Shown: positions 1-5,643 of the stretch, one piece after another
Numbering within the stretch: position 1 is the stretch's first letter
How the letters are laid out: every line of letters starts with the position of its first letter
Origin: Nitriliruptoraceae bacterium
GTDB lineage: Bacteria > Actinomycetota > Nitriliruptoria > Nitriliruptorales > Nitriliruptoraceae
Reading direction: 5' to 3'
NCBI GenBank assembly: GCA_007134165.1
Contig: SLLJ01000446.1
Coordinates: 1 to 5,657 of the forward strand
Length of the DNA: 5,657 bases
Notes under the pieces: model-generated
The model's input: the letters and a program-made list of their open reading frames with translations, nothing else
Databases searched by the model: none
What the model was told of the DNA's origin: nothing
Position numbers and translations under genes: made by a program

Positions 1-36
1 GCCGATGTTCCTGTACTGATCCTGCCCGCTGCTCAC

Positions 37-71
37 CGCGCGCCCCCGGTCACGGTTGCCGGGGGCGCGCG
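37..71 (+). terminator. Perfect 13-bp GC hairpin, probable factor-independent terminator without T-run
   Basis: Arms at 37-49 and 59-71 are exact reverse complements (right arm CCGGGGGCGCGCG), with a 9-nt loop (tcacggttg). No T-rich tail follows on either strand, which fits the U-less hairpin terminators common in actinobacteria. The hydrogenase operon ends about 420 bases away and has its own hairpin, so this one more likely serves a plus-strand gene whose end lies at or left of the window edge. One reading frame entering from the left stops with TGA at 17-19, about 17 nt before the stem. A structure active in both directions is also possible. The hairpin is seen directly; its role is inferred. 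Confidence 0.6.
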
Positions 72-105
72 CTATGCGTCGTCGGGGTGCGCCCAGAGCG
101 ACGTT

Positions 106-128
106 ACTGGGTACAACCTGTGTCCAGT
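106..128 (+). other. Possible RNA hairpin, plus-strand biased
   Basis: ACTGGGTACA (106-115) and TGTGTCCAGT (119-128) form ten consecutive pairs around a 3-nt loop (acc) if transcribed from the plus strand. Two of the ten are G·U wobbles (111/123 and 112/122). On the minus strand those two become A/C mismatches, so the structure favours a plus-strand RNA. No T-run follows, and no gene is adjacent. It could be an element of a small RNA or a 3' untranslated region, or chance. Confidence 0.25.
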
Positions 129-139
129 CTGGGGATCTC

Positions 140-161
140 CTGTGAGTTGCCTGTGACTTGC
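140..161. repeat. 11-bp direct tandem duplication
   Basis: CTGTGAGTTGC (140-150) is followed at once by CTGTGACTTGC (151-161), two copies with one mismatch. This places TGTGA twice, 11 bp apart, on the same face of the helix, an arrangement that can bind a regulator as a direct repeat. It is not the TGTGA-N6-TCACA palindrome of Crp-type sites. Function unknown; chance is possible. Confidence 0.4.
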
Positions 162-447
162 GCTGTCCCTCTTGTCAGCACTCTTCGCGTCGCGTAGCTT
201 TGTCTTCGTCGCCCGAGAGCACTACGGAAACACCCCGGGCGGCCGGAGCGGAACCGGAGCAGGGTCCGCGACGACAGTAGAACGGATCGACGGGTCCCCT
301 GCTGGACGGCCGGGCCGCAAGGTTCGCGCCAACGCCTCGACCGCCGCTGCCCCCGGCGGAACGGGTGGCATCGAGCGCCGTAGCGTGACGGTGTCAGCGG
401 AACGGCTGCGCTCGGACCGACGTCCTCGAGTGCGCCCGGACGCGCGG

Positions 448-481
448 AGCCTCGACCACCCGTAGAACGGCGGTCGGGGCT
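448..481 (-). terminator. Probable terminator of the hydrogenase operon
   Basis: Read on the minus strand, the stem begins 9 nt after the endopeptidase stop codon. AGCC (481-478) pairs with GGCT (451-448); after a 1x1 mismatch, CGACCGCC (476-469) pairs with GGTGGTCG (460-453), including one G·U. The loop is 8 nt. There is no T-run, as is usual for actinobacterial hairpin terminators. Its position directly behind the last gene supports operon termination here. The pairing is seen in the sequence; termination is inferred. Confidence 0.5.
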
Positions 482-490
482 TCGTGGTAT

Positions 491-949
491 TCAGCCACCG
501 TGTTCGGCTGCCAGTCGCACGACCAACATCTCAGCCGCCGCGAGGACCTCGCGACTCAGTGCCGCCCCGACCTCGAACTGCGTGCCCTCAACGGCCAGCA
601 CCGTGACCTCGGCGGGCCGCCGCCCGAGCGCCCGGGCCAGGGCCAGGGTCGTCGCCAACCCCAGATCGTGGGTGCCCCCGGCCACCGGCACCGGTAGCTC
701 GTCGGGATCCCGGAACACGTGCACGTGGCCGGGCACCGCGCCACCCACGCACGCGTCCACCACGATCAACTGCTCGGCCTTGTCCCACGCCGGCAGCGTG
801 AGCAGGGCGCTGGGATCGGCCGTGGTCGCCACCACCTCGACGTCCTCGACTCCGCGCAGACGCACGCCGAGCTGCTCGGCGACCAGCAGGCCCACCGCGT
901 CGTCGCCACGGTCGGGGTGACCGATCCCGGCGATCAGCACCCGCGTCAC
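491..949 (-). CDS. [NiFe] hydrogenase maturation endopeptidase (HycI/HybD/HoxW family, peptidase M52)
   Basis: A 152-aa protease that, by family role, removes the C-terminal tail of the large subunit once nickel is in the active site, letting the subunit fold closed and join HydD. The N-terminal GIGHPDRGDDAVG (residues 8-20) is the family nickel-sensing loop. Predicted metal ligands are D17 (E16 in E. coli HybD), D65 in VVDACVGG and H94 in GTHDLGL. Length is normal for the family. The GTG start at 949-947 is chosen because it forms a GTGA overlap with the hydA stop and has GAGGTGG (963-957) 7 nt upstream. A longer frame to 1033 would only translate hydA antiframe sequence. Odd point: the family's GxGN asparagine is histidine here (H11). 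Last gene of the operon, so supply is coupled to hydA. It is probably specific for this hydrogenase, as group 3b operons often carry their own protease. Confidence 0.93.
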   Translation of the reverse strand: MTRVLIAGIGHPDRGDDAVGLLVAEQLGVRLRGVEDVEVVATTADPSALLTLPAWDKAEQLIVVDACVGGAVPGHVHVFRDPDELPVPVAGGTHDLGLATTLALARALGRRPAEVTVLAVEGTQFEVGAALSREVLAAAEMLVVRLAAEHGG

Positions 950-2268
950 CCGCGGTCCACCTCGAGGGTCAGGAAGTGGGTCGAGCAGGAGATGCAGGGG
1001 TCGTAGTTCCGGATCGCCTGCTCGGACTGCCACTGCAGTTCATCGTCGGGCAGGTGCACGTGCCGCTGCACGAACCCGGCCAGGTCGGCCTCCATGGCTG
1101 GCTGGTTCTGGGCCGTGGGCGGGGTGATGACCGCGTCGGTGATCAGCCCCTGCGCATCGATCGCGTAGCGGTGGTAGAGGATGCCGCGGGGCGCCTCGGT
1201 GACCCCGTGGCCGACCCCTTCACGGGGCTCGACGGCGACCGCCGGCTCGTCGGGCCGCTCGTAGACCTCGATCAACCGCTGGGCCTCGCTCAGGGCCTCC
1301 ACCAGTTCCACCGCCCGGACCAGGATCGAACGGAACGGGTTGCGTTCGGGGGCGATGAGCCCGACCTCGGCGGCCAGGTCGGCGGCCGGCGGCGAGAGCC
1401 GGTCGGCGTTGAGCGCGAACCGAGCCTGGGGCCCGACCGCGTAGGTGGCACCGGTCACCATCCGCCCGTGCAGCGCCGTGGAGTGCGGGACGTGATCTTC
1501 ACGGAACCAGCGTGGCCACTGTTGCACGGGGATGTCGAGCCCGTCGGAGGCCACCACGCGGCCGTCCTCGAGCGGGTAGCCGGGATCTGCCTGCCCGCCG
1601 ACCCCACGGTCGGGGCGCAGCGCGACGTACACGTGGTGCTGGTTGAGCTCAGGGAACGGGAAGGTGGCCACGGCCCGCACGGTGTCCTGGGCCGCGTCCA
1701 GCGCCCAGGCCAACTCCGGCAGCAGCTCGCGCAGCTCCCGCACCAAGGGTGCCCGGTGGAAGCCGCCGACGCGCACGTTGATGGGGTGGATGGCGCGGCC
1801 GCCGACGACCTCGAGCAGCCGGTTGCCGAGCTTGCGCAGCCGCAGGCCACGTTCGACGAGCTCGTGGTGGTCGGCCGCCATCTCGATGGCGCTCTGGTAG
1901 CCGAGGAAGTCGGGGGCGTGCAGCAGGAACACGTGCAGCACGTGCGACTCGATCCATTCGGCGCAGTACAGCAGCCGCCGCAGCACCCGGATGGCCGGTG
2001 GGGCGTCCACCCCCAGGGCATCCTCGATCGCATTGATCGCGGACAGCTGGTAGGCGACCGGGCAGATCCCGCAGATGCGGGCGGTGATGTCGGGTGGTTC
2101 GAGGTAGGTGCGTCCTCGCAGCATCGCCTCGAAGAACCGGGGCGGCTCGTAGATCTCGAGGGAGACGTGCTCGACGTGGTCGTCGCGGATGCGCACGCGC
2201 ATCGCTCCCTCGCCCTCGACACGGGCGAGCGCAGCGACGCTGATGTCACGGTCGTGGCTGTGGCTCAC
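946..2268 (-). CDS. hydA: Group 3b [NiFe] hydrogenase large (alpha) subunit
   Basis: A 440-aa subunit that carries the Ni-Fe(CN)2CO centre and does the H2 chemistry in the cytosol; no signal peptide is visible. The nickel site is bound by two CxxC pairs: C66/C69 in RICGICPVAYQ (L1) and C425/C428 in DPCISCSTH (L2). Other family blocks are RVEGEG (16-21, E18), GGRAIHPINVRVGGF (156-170), EAPRG (358-362, R361 the conserved active-site Arg) and TPPTAQN (382-388). After H431, where the maturation protease is expected to cut, a 9-residue tail (FLTLEVDRG) remains, so this is the precursor form. The GTG start at 2268-2266 has a strong GGAGG (2280-2276) 7 nt upstream and overlaps the hydD stop as GTGA. 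Odd point: the His of the usual RxCGxCxxxH is Tyr73. Not to be confused with [FeFe] hydrogenase HydA. In mycobacteria the equivalent is called Hyh (Hyd3) large subunit. Confidence 0.96.
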   Translation of the reverse strand: MSHSHDRDISVAALARVEGEGAMRVRIRDDHVEHVSLEIYEPPRFFEAMLRGRTYLEPPDITARICGICPVAYQLSAINAIEDALGVDAPPAIRVLRRLLYCAEWIESHVLHVFLLHAPDFLGYQSAIEMAADHHELVERGLRLRKLGNRLLEVVGGRAIHPINVRVGGFHRAPLVRELRELLPELAWALDAAQDTVRAVATFPFPELNQHHVYVALRPDRGVGGQADPGYPLEDGRVVASDGLDIPVQQWPRWFREDHVPHSTALHGRMVTGATYAVGPQARFALNADRLSPPAADLAAEVGLIAPERNPFRSILVRAVELVEALSEAQRLIEVYERPDEPAVAVEPREGVGHGVTEAPRGILYHRYAIDAQGLITDAVITPPTAQNQPAMEADLAGFVQRHVHLPDDELQWQSEQAIRNYDPCISCSTHFLTLEVDRG

Positions 2269-3068
2269 GTGGTGGCCTCCTCGCGCGCAGCGGCGATCGA
2301 GTCCCGGCGCCTGGCCTCGGCACGGAACTCCGGCGCGTCGGCGTTGAACGTGCGCAGCAGCCGCGCAAGGTCGTCGTCGTCCACACCGAGCTCATCGTGC
2401 AGCCGGTCGCTCAGCGAGGCGGTGTTGGGCGTCTCCATCGGACCGAAGCAGCCATAGCAGCCCCGGTTGAACGCCGGGCAGCGCGCCCCGCAGCCGGCCT
2501 GGGTGATGGGCCCGAGGCAGGGCGTGCCGTGCGCGACCATCACGCACACCGCACCCCGCAGCTTGCACTCCAGGCACACCGCATGCGGCGGGGTGACCGG
2601 CTTGCGCCCGGCGAGCAGCGCCGAGACGACCTCGAGCAGCTGGGGAACCTCGACCGGACAGCCGCGCAGCTCGAAGTCGACCGGCACGTGCTGGGCGATC
2701 GAGGTGGATTCTGCCAGCGTGGACACGTACTCCGGATGCGCGTAGACCAGGTTGGTGTAGGCCTCGACGTCAGCGAGGTTGCGCAGCGCCTGGATCCCCC
2801 CGGCGGTGGCACACGCCCCGATGGTGATCAGCGTGCCCGAGATGCTGCGCACGTGGCGGATGCGCTCGGCGTCGGCCGGCGTGGTGATCGAACCTTCGAC
2901 CAGCGACACGTCGTAGGGTCCCGGCGCGACCTCGCGGGTGGCCTCCAGGAAGTGGGCGATGTGCACCTCCTCGGCCAGCGTCAGCAGCTCGTCCTCTGCG
3001 GAGAGCAGGGACAGCTGGCAGCCGTCGCACGAGGCGAACTTCCACACGGCCAGACTGGGTCGACTCAC
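2265..3068 (-). CDS. hydD: Group 3b [NiFe] hydrogenase small (delta) subunit, three [4Fe-4S] clusters
   Basis: A 267-aa electron-transfer subunit that pairs with HydA. It has exactly the twelve cysteines needed for three [4Fe-4S] clusters. The proximal cluster is C14 and C17 (FASCDGCQ), C86 (IGACATAGG) and C137 (LRGCPVE). The other eight follow as C165, C168, C175, C184 and C193, C197, C204, C207. The block GSITTP (59-64) is typical of NADH:ubiquinone oxidoreductase 20 kDa-like small subunits. There is no Tat (RRxFxK) leader, so the enzyme is cytosolic, unlike group 1 uptake hydrogenases. The Cys-free C-terminus (211-267) is charged and Arg/Glu/Asp-rich. The GTG start at 3068-3066 overlaps the hydG stop as GTGA and has GAGGAG (3082-3077) 8 nt upstream. 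Sometimes annotated as 'oxidoreductase' or NADH-quinone oxidoreductase 20 kDa-like protein; the flanking hydA settles the role. Confidence 0.95.
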   Translation of the reverse strand: MSRPSLAVWKFASCDGCQLSLLSAEDELLTLAEEVHIAHFLEATREVAPGPYDVSLVEGSITTPADAERIRHVRSISGTLITIGACATAGGIQALRNLADVEAYTNLVYAHPEYVSTLAESTSIAQHVPVDFELRGCPVEVPQLLEVVSALLAGRKPVTPPHAVCLECKLRGAVCVMVAHGTPCLGPITQAGCGARCPAFNRGCYGCFGPMETPNTASLSDRLHDELGVDDDDLARLLRTFNADAPEFRAEARRRDSIAAAREEATT

Positions 3069-3916
3069 AGCTCACGCTCCTCGAGCAACTCCGACACCTC
3101 CGGCCAGGCGAACACCGGGCCGTCCCGGCACACGAACACCGGACCGAGCTGGCAGTGCCCGCAGGTCCCCAGCGCACAGCGCATGTTGCGCTCGAGCGTG
3201 ACGTAGAGGTGGTCGGGATCCACCCCCCGCTTGACCAGCGCGTCGGCCGTGTGCCACATCATGGCCTCGGGCCCGCAGGTCAGCACGGTCGCCCCGTCGG
3301 GGTCGAAGGGCACCCGCGGGATCAGCTTGGTGACCACCCCGACCCGACCACCCCACCCGCGTACCGCACTGTCGACGGTGACGTGCACGTCGATGGCCGG
3401 GTTGCTCTCCCAGCGGTCGAGGTCGTCACGGAACACCAGGTCGCGGGGGCTGCGCGCACCGACCAGCAGCGCGATGCGGTTGAAGCGCTCACGTTGGGCC
3501 AGTGCGGCCATGATCGCCGGACGCACCGGCGCCAGGCCGATCCCGCCGGCCACGATCACCAGGTCGCGCCCCTCGGCGTCGTCCAGCGGCCAGCCGCGCC
3601 CGTAGGGTCCGCGAATGCCGATGGTGGCCCCGGGTTGCAGTTCGTTCAGCGCCCGGGTGACCCACCCGATCGCCCGGATGGTGTGCGACAGCAGCTCGGG
3701 GGTGGCCGGGTCCGAGGAGATCGAGATCGCCGCCTCCCCCACCCCGTAGACGTACACCATGTCGAACTGCCCGGCGGTGAAGGCGATCGGTGCCTCCGCC
3801 GGACGCACATCGAGGGTCACGATGTCGTGGGTCTGCTGACGGATGGTCGAGACCACGTAGGGTCGTGCGGTCAGCGGGTCGCGCAGCGGCAGGTCAGGCG
3901 CGATGGTCATGGGCAT
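3065..3916 (-). CDS. hydG: Hydrogenase gamma subunit, FAD/NAD(P)-binding ferredoxin reductase with [2Fe-2S] site
   Basis: A 283-aa diaphorase subunit that exchanges electrons between the cluster chain and NAD(P)(H). It resembles the electron-transfer subunit of dihydroorotate dehydrogenase B and AsrB of anaerobic sulfite reductase. Residues about 18-104 form the FAD-binding barrel (GQFDMVYVYGVGEAAISIS, 49-67). The NAD(P)-binding domain follows, with VAGGIGLAPVRP (122-133) and CGPEAM near residue 215. The C-terminus binds [2Fe-2S] through C247, C252, C255 and C263 (CX4CX2CX7C). Two in-frame ATGs exist, at 3916 and 3910. GAGCGGA (3924-3918) is 7 nt before the second but only 1 nt before the first, so translation may really begin at 3910; coordinates give the longer form. 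It overlaps the upstream gene by 17-23 nt and hydD by 4 nt. Whether NAD or NADP is preferred cannot be told by eye. Unrelated to the [FeFe] maturase also named HydG. Confidence 0.94.
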   Translation of the reverse strand: MPMTIAPDLPLRDPLTARPYVVSTIRQQTHDIVTLDVRPAEAPIAFTAGQFDMVYVYGVGEAAISISSDPATPELLSHTIRAIGWVTRALNELQPGATIGIRGPYGRGWPLDDAEGRDLVIVAGGIGLAPVRPAIMAALAQRERFNRIALLVGARSPRDLVFRDDLDRWESNPAIDVHVTVDSAVRGWGGRVGVVTKLIPRVPFDPDGATVLTCGPEAMMWHTADALVKRGVDPDHLYVTLERNMRCALGTCGHCQLGPVFVCRDGPVFAWPEVSELLEEREL

Positions 3917-4424
3917 GTCCGCTCACGATCTGGAGTCGGGCGTGGCGTAGCCGGTCGGCGACCAGCTCGGCCACCCGGCGAGTCAGCTCCAAGCCGAGTA
4001 CCGGGTCGGCATCGATCAGGGCGCGCAGGTGCCTCGCATCGAGCGCGATCGCCCGGACCGGGGTGCGACAGTGGGCGTCGAACGCCCACCGGTGGGGTGG
4101 GAACAGCCAGGACCAGCCCAGCGCATCACCGGCATGCAGGCTCTCGAGCACCAGTGGCGTTCCGGCACCGGCCACCTCGAGGTCGACGTCACCGTCAAGT
4201 AGCAGGTAGAAGCTCTCCCCTGGCCCGCCCTGCCGGAACGCGTAGCGATCGGCGTCGCACTCGACCACGGCACCTCCTTCGGCCAGCCGTTCGAGATCCT
4301 CCCGCGAGATACCGGCGAGGAACGGGTGCTCGGCCAGCCGGGCGACCACCGCATGCACGTCGCCGGTCGGCAGCGCCCGGGCGTTGCGAGCCGGCAATGC
4401 CGGAGGGTCGGTAGGTCGATTCAT
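3894..4424 (-). CDS. Stand-alone cyclic-nucleotide-binding-fold (CRP-like) protein with atypical ligand pocket
   Basis: A 176-aa protein with one CRP-type effector domain and no DNA-binding helix-turn-helix. After a Pro/Ala/Arg-rich N-terminus (1-22) come a leading helix (HPFLAGISREDLERLA, 33-48) and the beta-roll: AFRQGGPGESFYLLLDGDVDLEV (62-84) and GDALGWSWLFPPHRWAFDA (99-117). The last block sits where Crp has FGE...R.A, which binds cAMP ribose and phosphate; here the Glu is Trp104 and the Arg is not at its expected place, so classical cAMP binding is doubtful. Residues 128-165 form the C-terminal helices. The ATG start at 4424-4422 overlaps the hydB stop as ATGA; no strong ribosome-binding site is seen, so translation is probably coupled. 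An open frame continues far upstream (to 5420) but only as a shadow of hydB. Sitting inside the structural operon suggests an accessory subunit or sensor of the hydrogenase; no established function is known to me. Confidence 0.88.
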   Translation of the reverse strand: MNRPTDPPALPARNARALPTGDVHAVVARLAEHPFLAGISREDLERLAEGGAVVECDADRYAFRQGGPGESFYLLLDGDVDLEVAGAGTPLVLESLHAGDALGWSWLFPPHRWAFDAHCRTPVRAIALDARHLRALIDADPVLGLELTRRVAELVADRLRHARLQIVSGHAHDHRA

Positions 4425-5569
4425 GGGGCGGGCTTTCGTCCGTCGCTGGCCCGGATCGCGGCGACCTCCTCGGTGAGGTCGATCCCCACCGGACACCAGG
4501 TGATGCACCGACCGCACCCCACACACCCGGAGGTGTCGAACTGGTCGATCCAGGTCGCGAGCTTGTGGGTCAGCCACTGCCGGTAGCGGGCCCGGGTCGA
4601 GGTGCGCACGGAGGTCGGGCCCGCGTGGCTGAACTCGATCGTGAAGCACGAATCCCACCGTCGGTCGCGGCTGGCCCGCTCTCCGGTGAGGTCGGTGGTG
4701 TCCTCGACGTTGGTGCAGAAGCAGGTCGGGCACACCATCGTGCAGTTGGTGCAGGCCAGACAGCGGGTGGCGACCTCCTCCCAGCGGGGATGCGACAGGT
4801 TGCCCATCAGCAGATCGTGCACATCCTCGACGTCGAGGTGGCGACCCATCTGCTCGGTGGCCGCAGCCAGCGACGCGTCCCGTGCGGCGTGGTCCTCGGG
4901 GGTGGCCGCCCGGTGGTCGAGCGCGTCGAGCAGCCGGCTGCCCTCCTCGGTCCCGGCCCGCAGCAGCAGCCGATGCTCCCCCTCGAGCAGTTCGGTCATC
5001 ACCAGGTCGGCGCGGGCCACCGGCGTGGGCCCGTCGTCCACGACGCCGGGACCCGTACCCATCGATGCGCAGAAGCAGGTGCCCGCGGGCCGGTGGCACT
5101 CGGCGGCGATGAGCAGCACCTGCTCGCGGTAGGCGGCGTAGACGCGGTCGGCGGCCAACCCCTCGAGCAGGACCCGGTCCTGCACCCCGATGGCGGCCAG
5201 CTCGCACGGCCGGACGCCGAGGAACGCGATCCGCTCCTCGGGGGCGGGCGGTTCGACGACGTGGAACACCGCGTCGCCGTCGCTGACCGCCTCCCAAAGG
5301 TGCTGGCGCGGGGGGAAGAGCTCGCGCTTCGGACTGTGCGGACCGACGGTGGTCGCGAACAGCGCCTCGTCCTCCCGCCGTTCGAGTCGGTAGGTCCCCG
5401 GCCCCTGAAGGTCCTGCCACCCCACCGGAAGGTCGTCGACCCGGGCGAGGTCGTCGTGTACCACCACCCCGTCGCGGACCGTGGGTCCGACCACGCGGTA
5501 GCCCTCATCGCGCAGCAGCGCGATCAGCGACCCCAGATCGGACGGAGCGATGACACCCGGTGCAGCCAC
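4421..5569 (-). CDS. hydB: Hydrogenase beta subunit, 4Fe-4S dicluster protein (AsrA-like)
   Basis: Iron-sulfur subunit that extends the electron path of the complex; related to AsrA of anaerobic sulfite reductase. From the chosen start it is 382 aa. Two ferredoxin motifs of the form CxxCxxCxxxCP lie near the C-terminus: C270/C273/C276/C280 and C349/C352/C355/C359. Seven further cysteines occur: C122 (GVRPCE), C158, C165/C167 (TCFCASMGTGP), C283/C285 (PTCFCT) and C308 (DSCFTIEFSHAG). The THKL..W.DQF segment before the second motif matches my memory of the family. The frame stays open to the window edge (GTG at 5656), and GTGs also occur at 5611 and 5602. I choose GTG at 5569-5567 because AAAGG (5582-5578) lies 8 nt upstream, the protein-like sequence begins about here, and a candidate -10 element overlaps the earlier GTGs. 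The identity is firm; the start is not. First gene of the operon. Confidence 0.92.
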   Translation of the reverse strand: MAAPGVIAPSDLGSLIALLRDEGYRVVGPTVRDGVVVHDDLARVDDLPVGWQDLQGPGTYRLERREDEALFATTVGPHSPKRELFPPRQHLWEAVSDGDAVFHVVEPPAPEERIAFLGVRPCELAAIGVQDRVLLEGLAADRVYAAYREQVLLIAAECHRPAGTCFCASMGTGPGVVDDGPTPVARADLVMTELLEGEHRLLLRAGTEEGSRLLDALDHRAATPEDHAARDASLAAATEQMGRHLDVEDVHDLLMGNLSHPRWEEVATRCLACTNCTMVCPTCFCTNVEDTTDLTGERASRDRRWDSCFTIEFSHAGPTSVRTSTRARYRQWLTHKLATWIDQFDTSGCVGCGRCITWCPVGIDLTEEVAAIRASDGRKPAP

Positions 5570-5600
5570 GTGAGCGGCCTTTGTGTTCGACTCCGCACTG

Positions 5601-5629
5601 ACGCTACGCACCGGCTGCTGACCGGACAA
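5601..5629 (-). promoter_or_regulatory. Candidate promoter of the hydrogenase operon
   Basis: On the minus strand TTGTCC (5629-5624) and TAGCGT (5606-5601) are separated by 17 bp. They resemble a housekeeping-sigma -35 (TTG start kept) and an actinobacterial -10 (TANNNT). Transcription would begin near 5594, giving a leader of about 25 nt before the hydB GTG at 5569. The match is weak and was found by eye; short promoter-like pairs are common by chance. Confidence 0.3.
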
Positions 5630-5643
5630 GGGTCGATGGACCC
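5630..5643 (-). promoter_or_regulatory. Palindrome GGGTC-N4-GACCC, possible DosR-type operator
   Basis: GGGTCCATCGACCC on the minus strand is a perfect 5-bp inverted repeat with a 4-bp centre, directly abutting the candidate -35. The mycobacterial DosR (DevR) box has the same geometry (GGGAC-N4-GTCCC) and shares GGG, CCC, the arm C and G and one central T with this site. Hypoxic, DosR-dependent control of the mycobacterial group 3b hydrogenase has been reported, which makes the position suggestive. The inner arm base differs (T/A instead of A/T), so binding is uncertain. Confidence 0.3.

Larger units (their letters stand above)
72..447. other. Non-coding interval without a recognisable gene
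   Basis: About 375 bases between the two hairpins. A plus-strand open frame beginning with TTG at 172 and ending at 465 gives a 97-residue, Arg/Gly/Pro/Ser-rich product with no ribosome-binding site and no family resemblance, so it is not called. No tRNA T-loop, CRISPR repeat or insertion-sequence end is visible. A plus-strand hairpin at 106-128 and an 11-bp tandem duplication at 140-161 are listed separately. The motif GGAACGG or AGAACGG recurs several times between 280 and 470 without regular spacing; I assign it no function. The interval could hold the untranslated 3' part of a neighbouring transcript, a promoter region or a small RNA, but nothing in the sequence decides this. Confidence 0.5.

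Noticed and set aside
258..303. Inverted repeat AGCAGGG / CCCTGCT
   Set aside because: Only 7 bp with a 32-nt loop in GC-rich DNA; expected by chance.
172..465. Plus-strand open frame of 97 codons in the left non-coding region
   Set aside because: Starts with TTG without a ribosome-binding site, has an Arg/Gly/Pro/Ser-rich composition expected of random GC-rich DNA, resembles no family, and runs through the operon terminator hairpin.
277..470. 9-bp direct repeat GTAGAACGG at 277-285 and 462-470, plus related GGAACGG copies
   Set aside because: Short, irregularly spaced and with no unit structure. The second copy falls in the terminator loop, so no CRISPR or attachment-site meaning is supported.
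950..1033. Longer endopeptidase start at 1033
   Set aside because: Adds 28 residues read from hydA in another frame. The GTG at 949 has a good ribosome-binding site and the usual 4-nt overlap, and family members begin at this point.
976..2457. Long plus-strand open frame of 493 codons antisense to hydA and the end of hydD
   Set aside because: A shadow of the real genes: high GC makes the opposite strand poor in stops. The product is rich in Gly/Val/Asp/His/Arg repeats without domains, whereas the minus strand carries clear hydrogenase motifs.
3155..4414. Plus-strand open frame of 419 codons antisense to hydG and the cyclic-nucleotide-fold gene
   Set aside because: Same shadow effect; no domain, no ribosome-binding site, and an Arg/Pro-rich low-complexity C-terminus.
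4425..5420. N-terminal extension of the cyclic-nucleotide-fold protein to about 508 residues
   Set aside because: The extra part is only hydB read in another frame and is low-complexity. The ATG at 4424 overlapping the hydB stop is the natural start.
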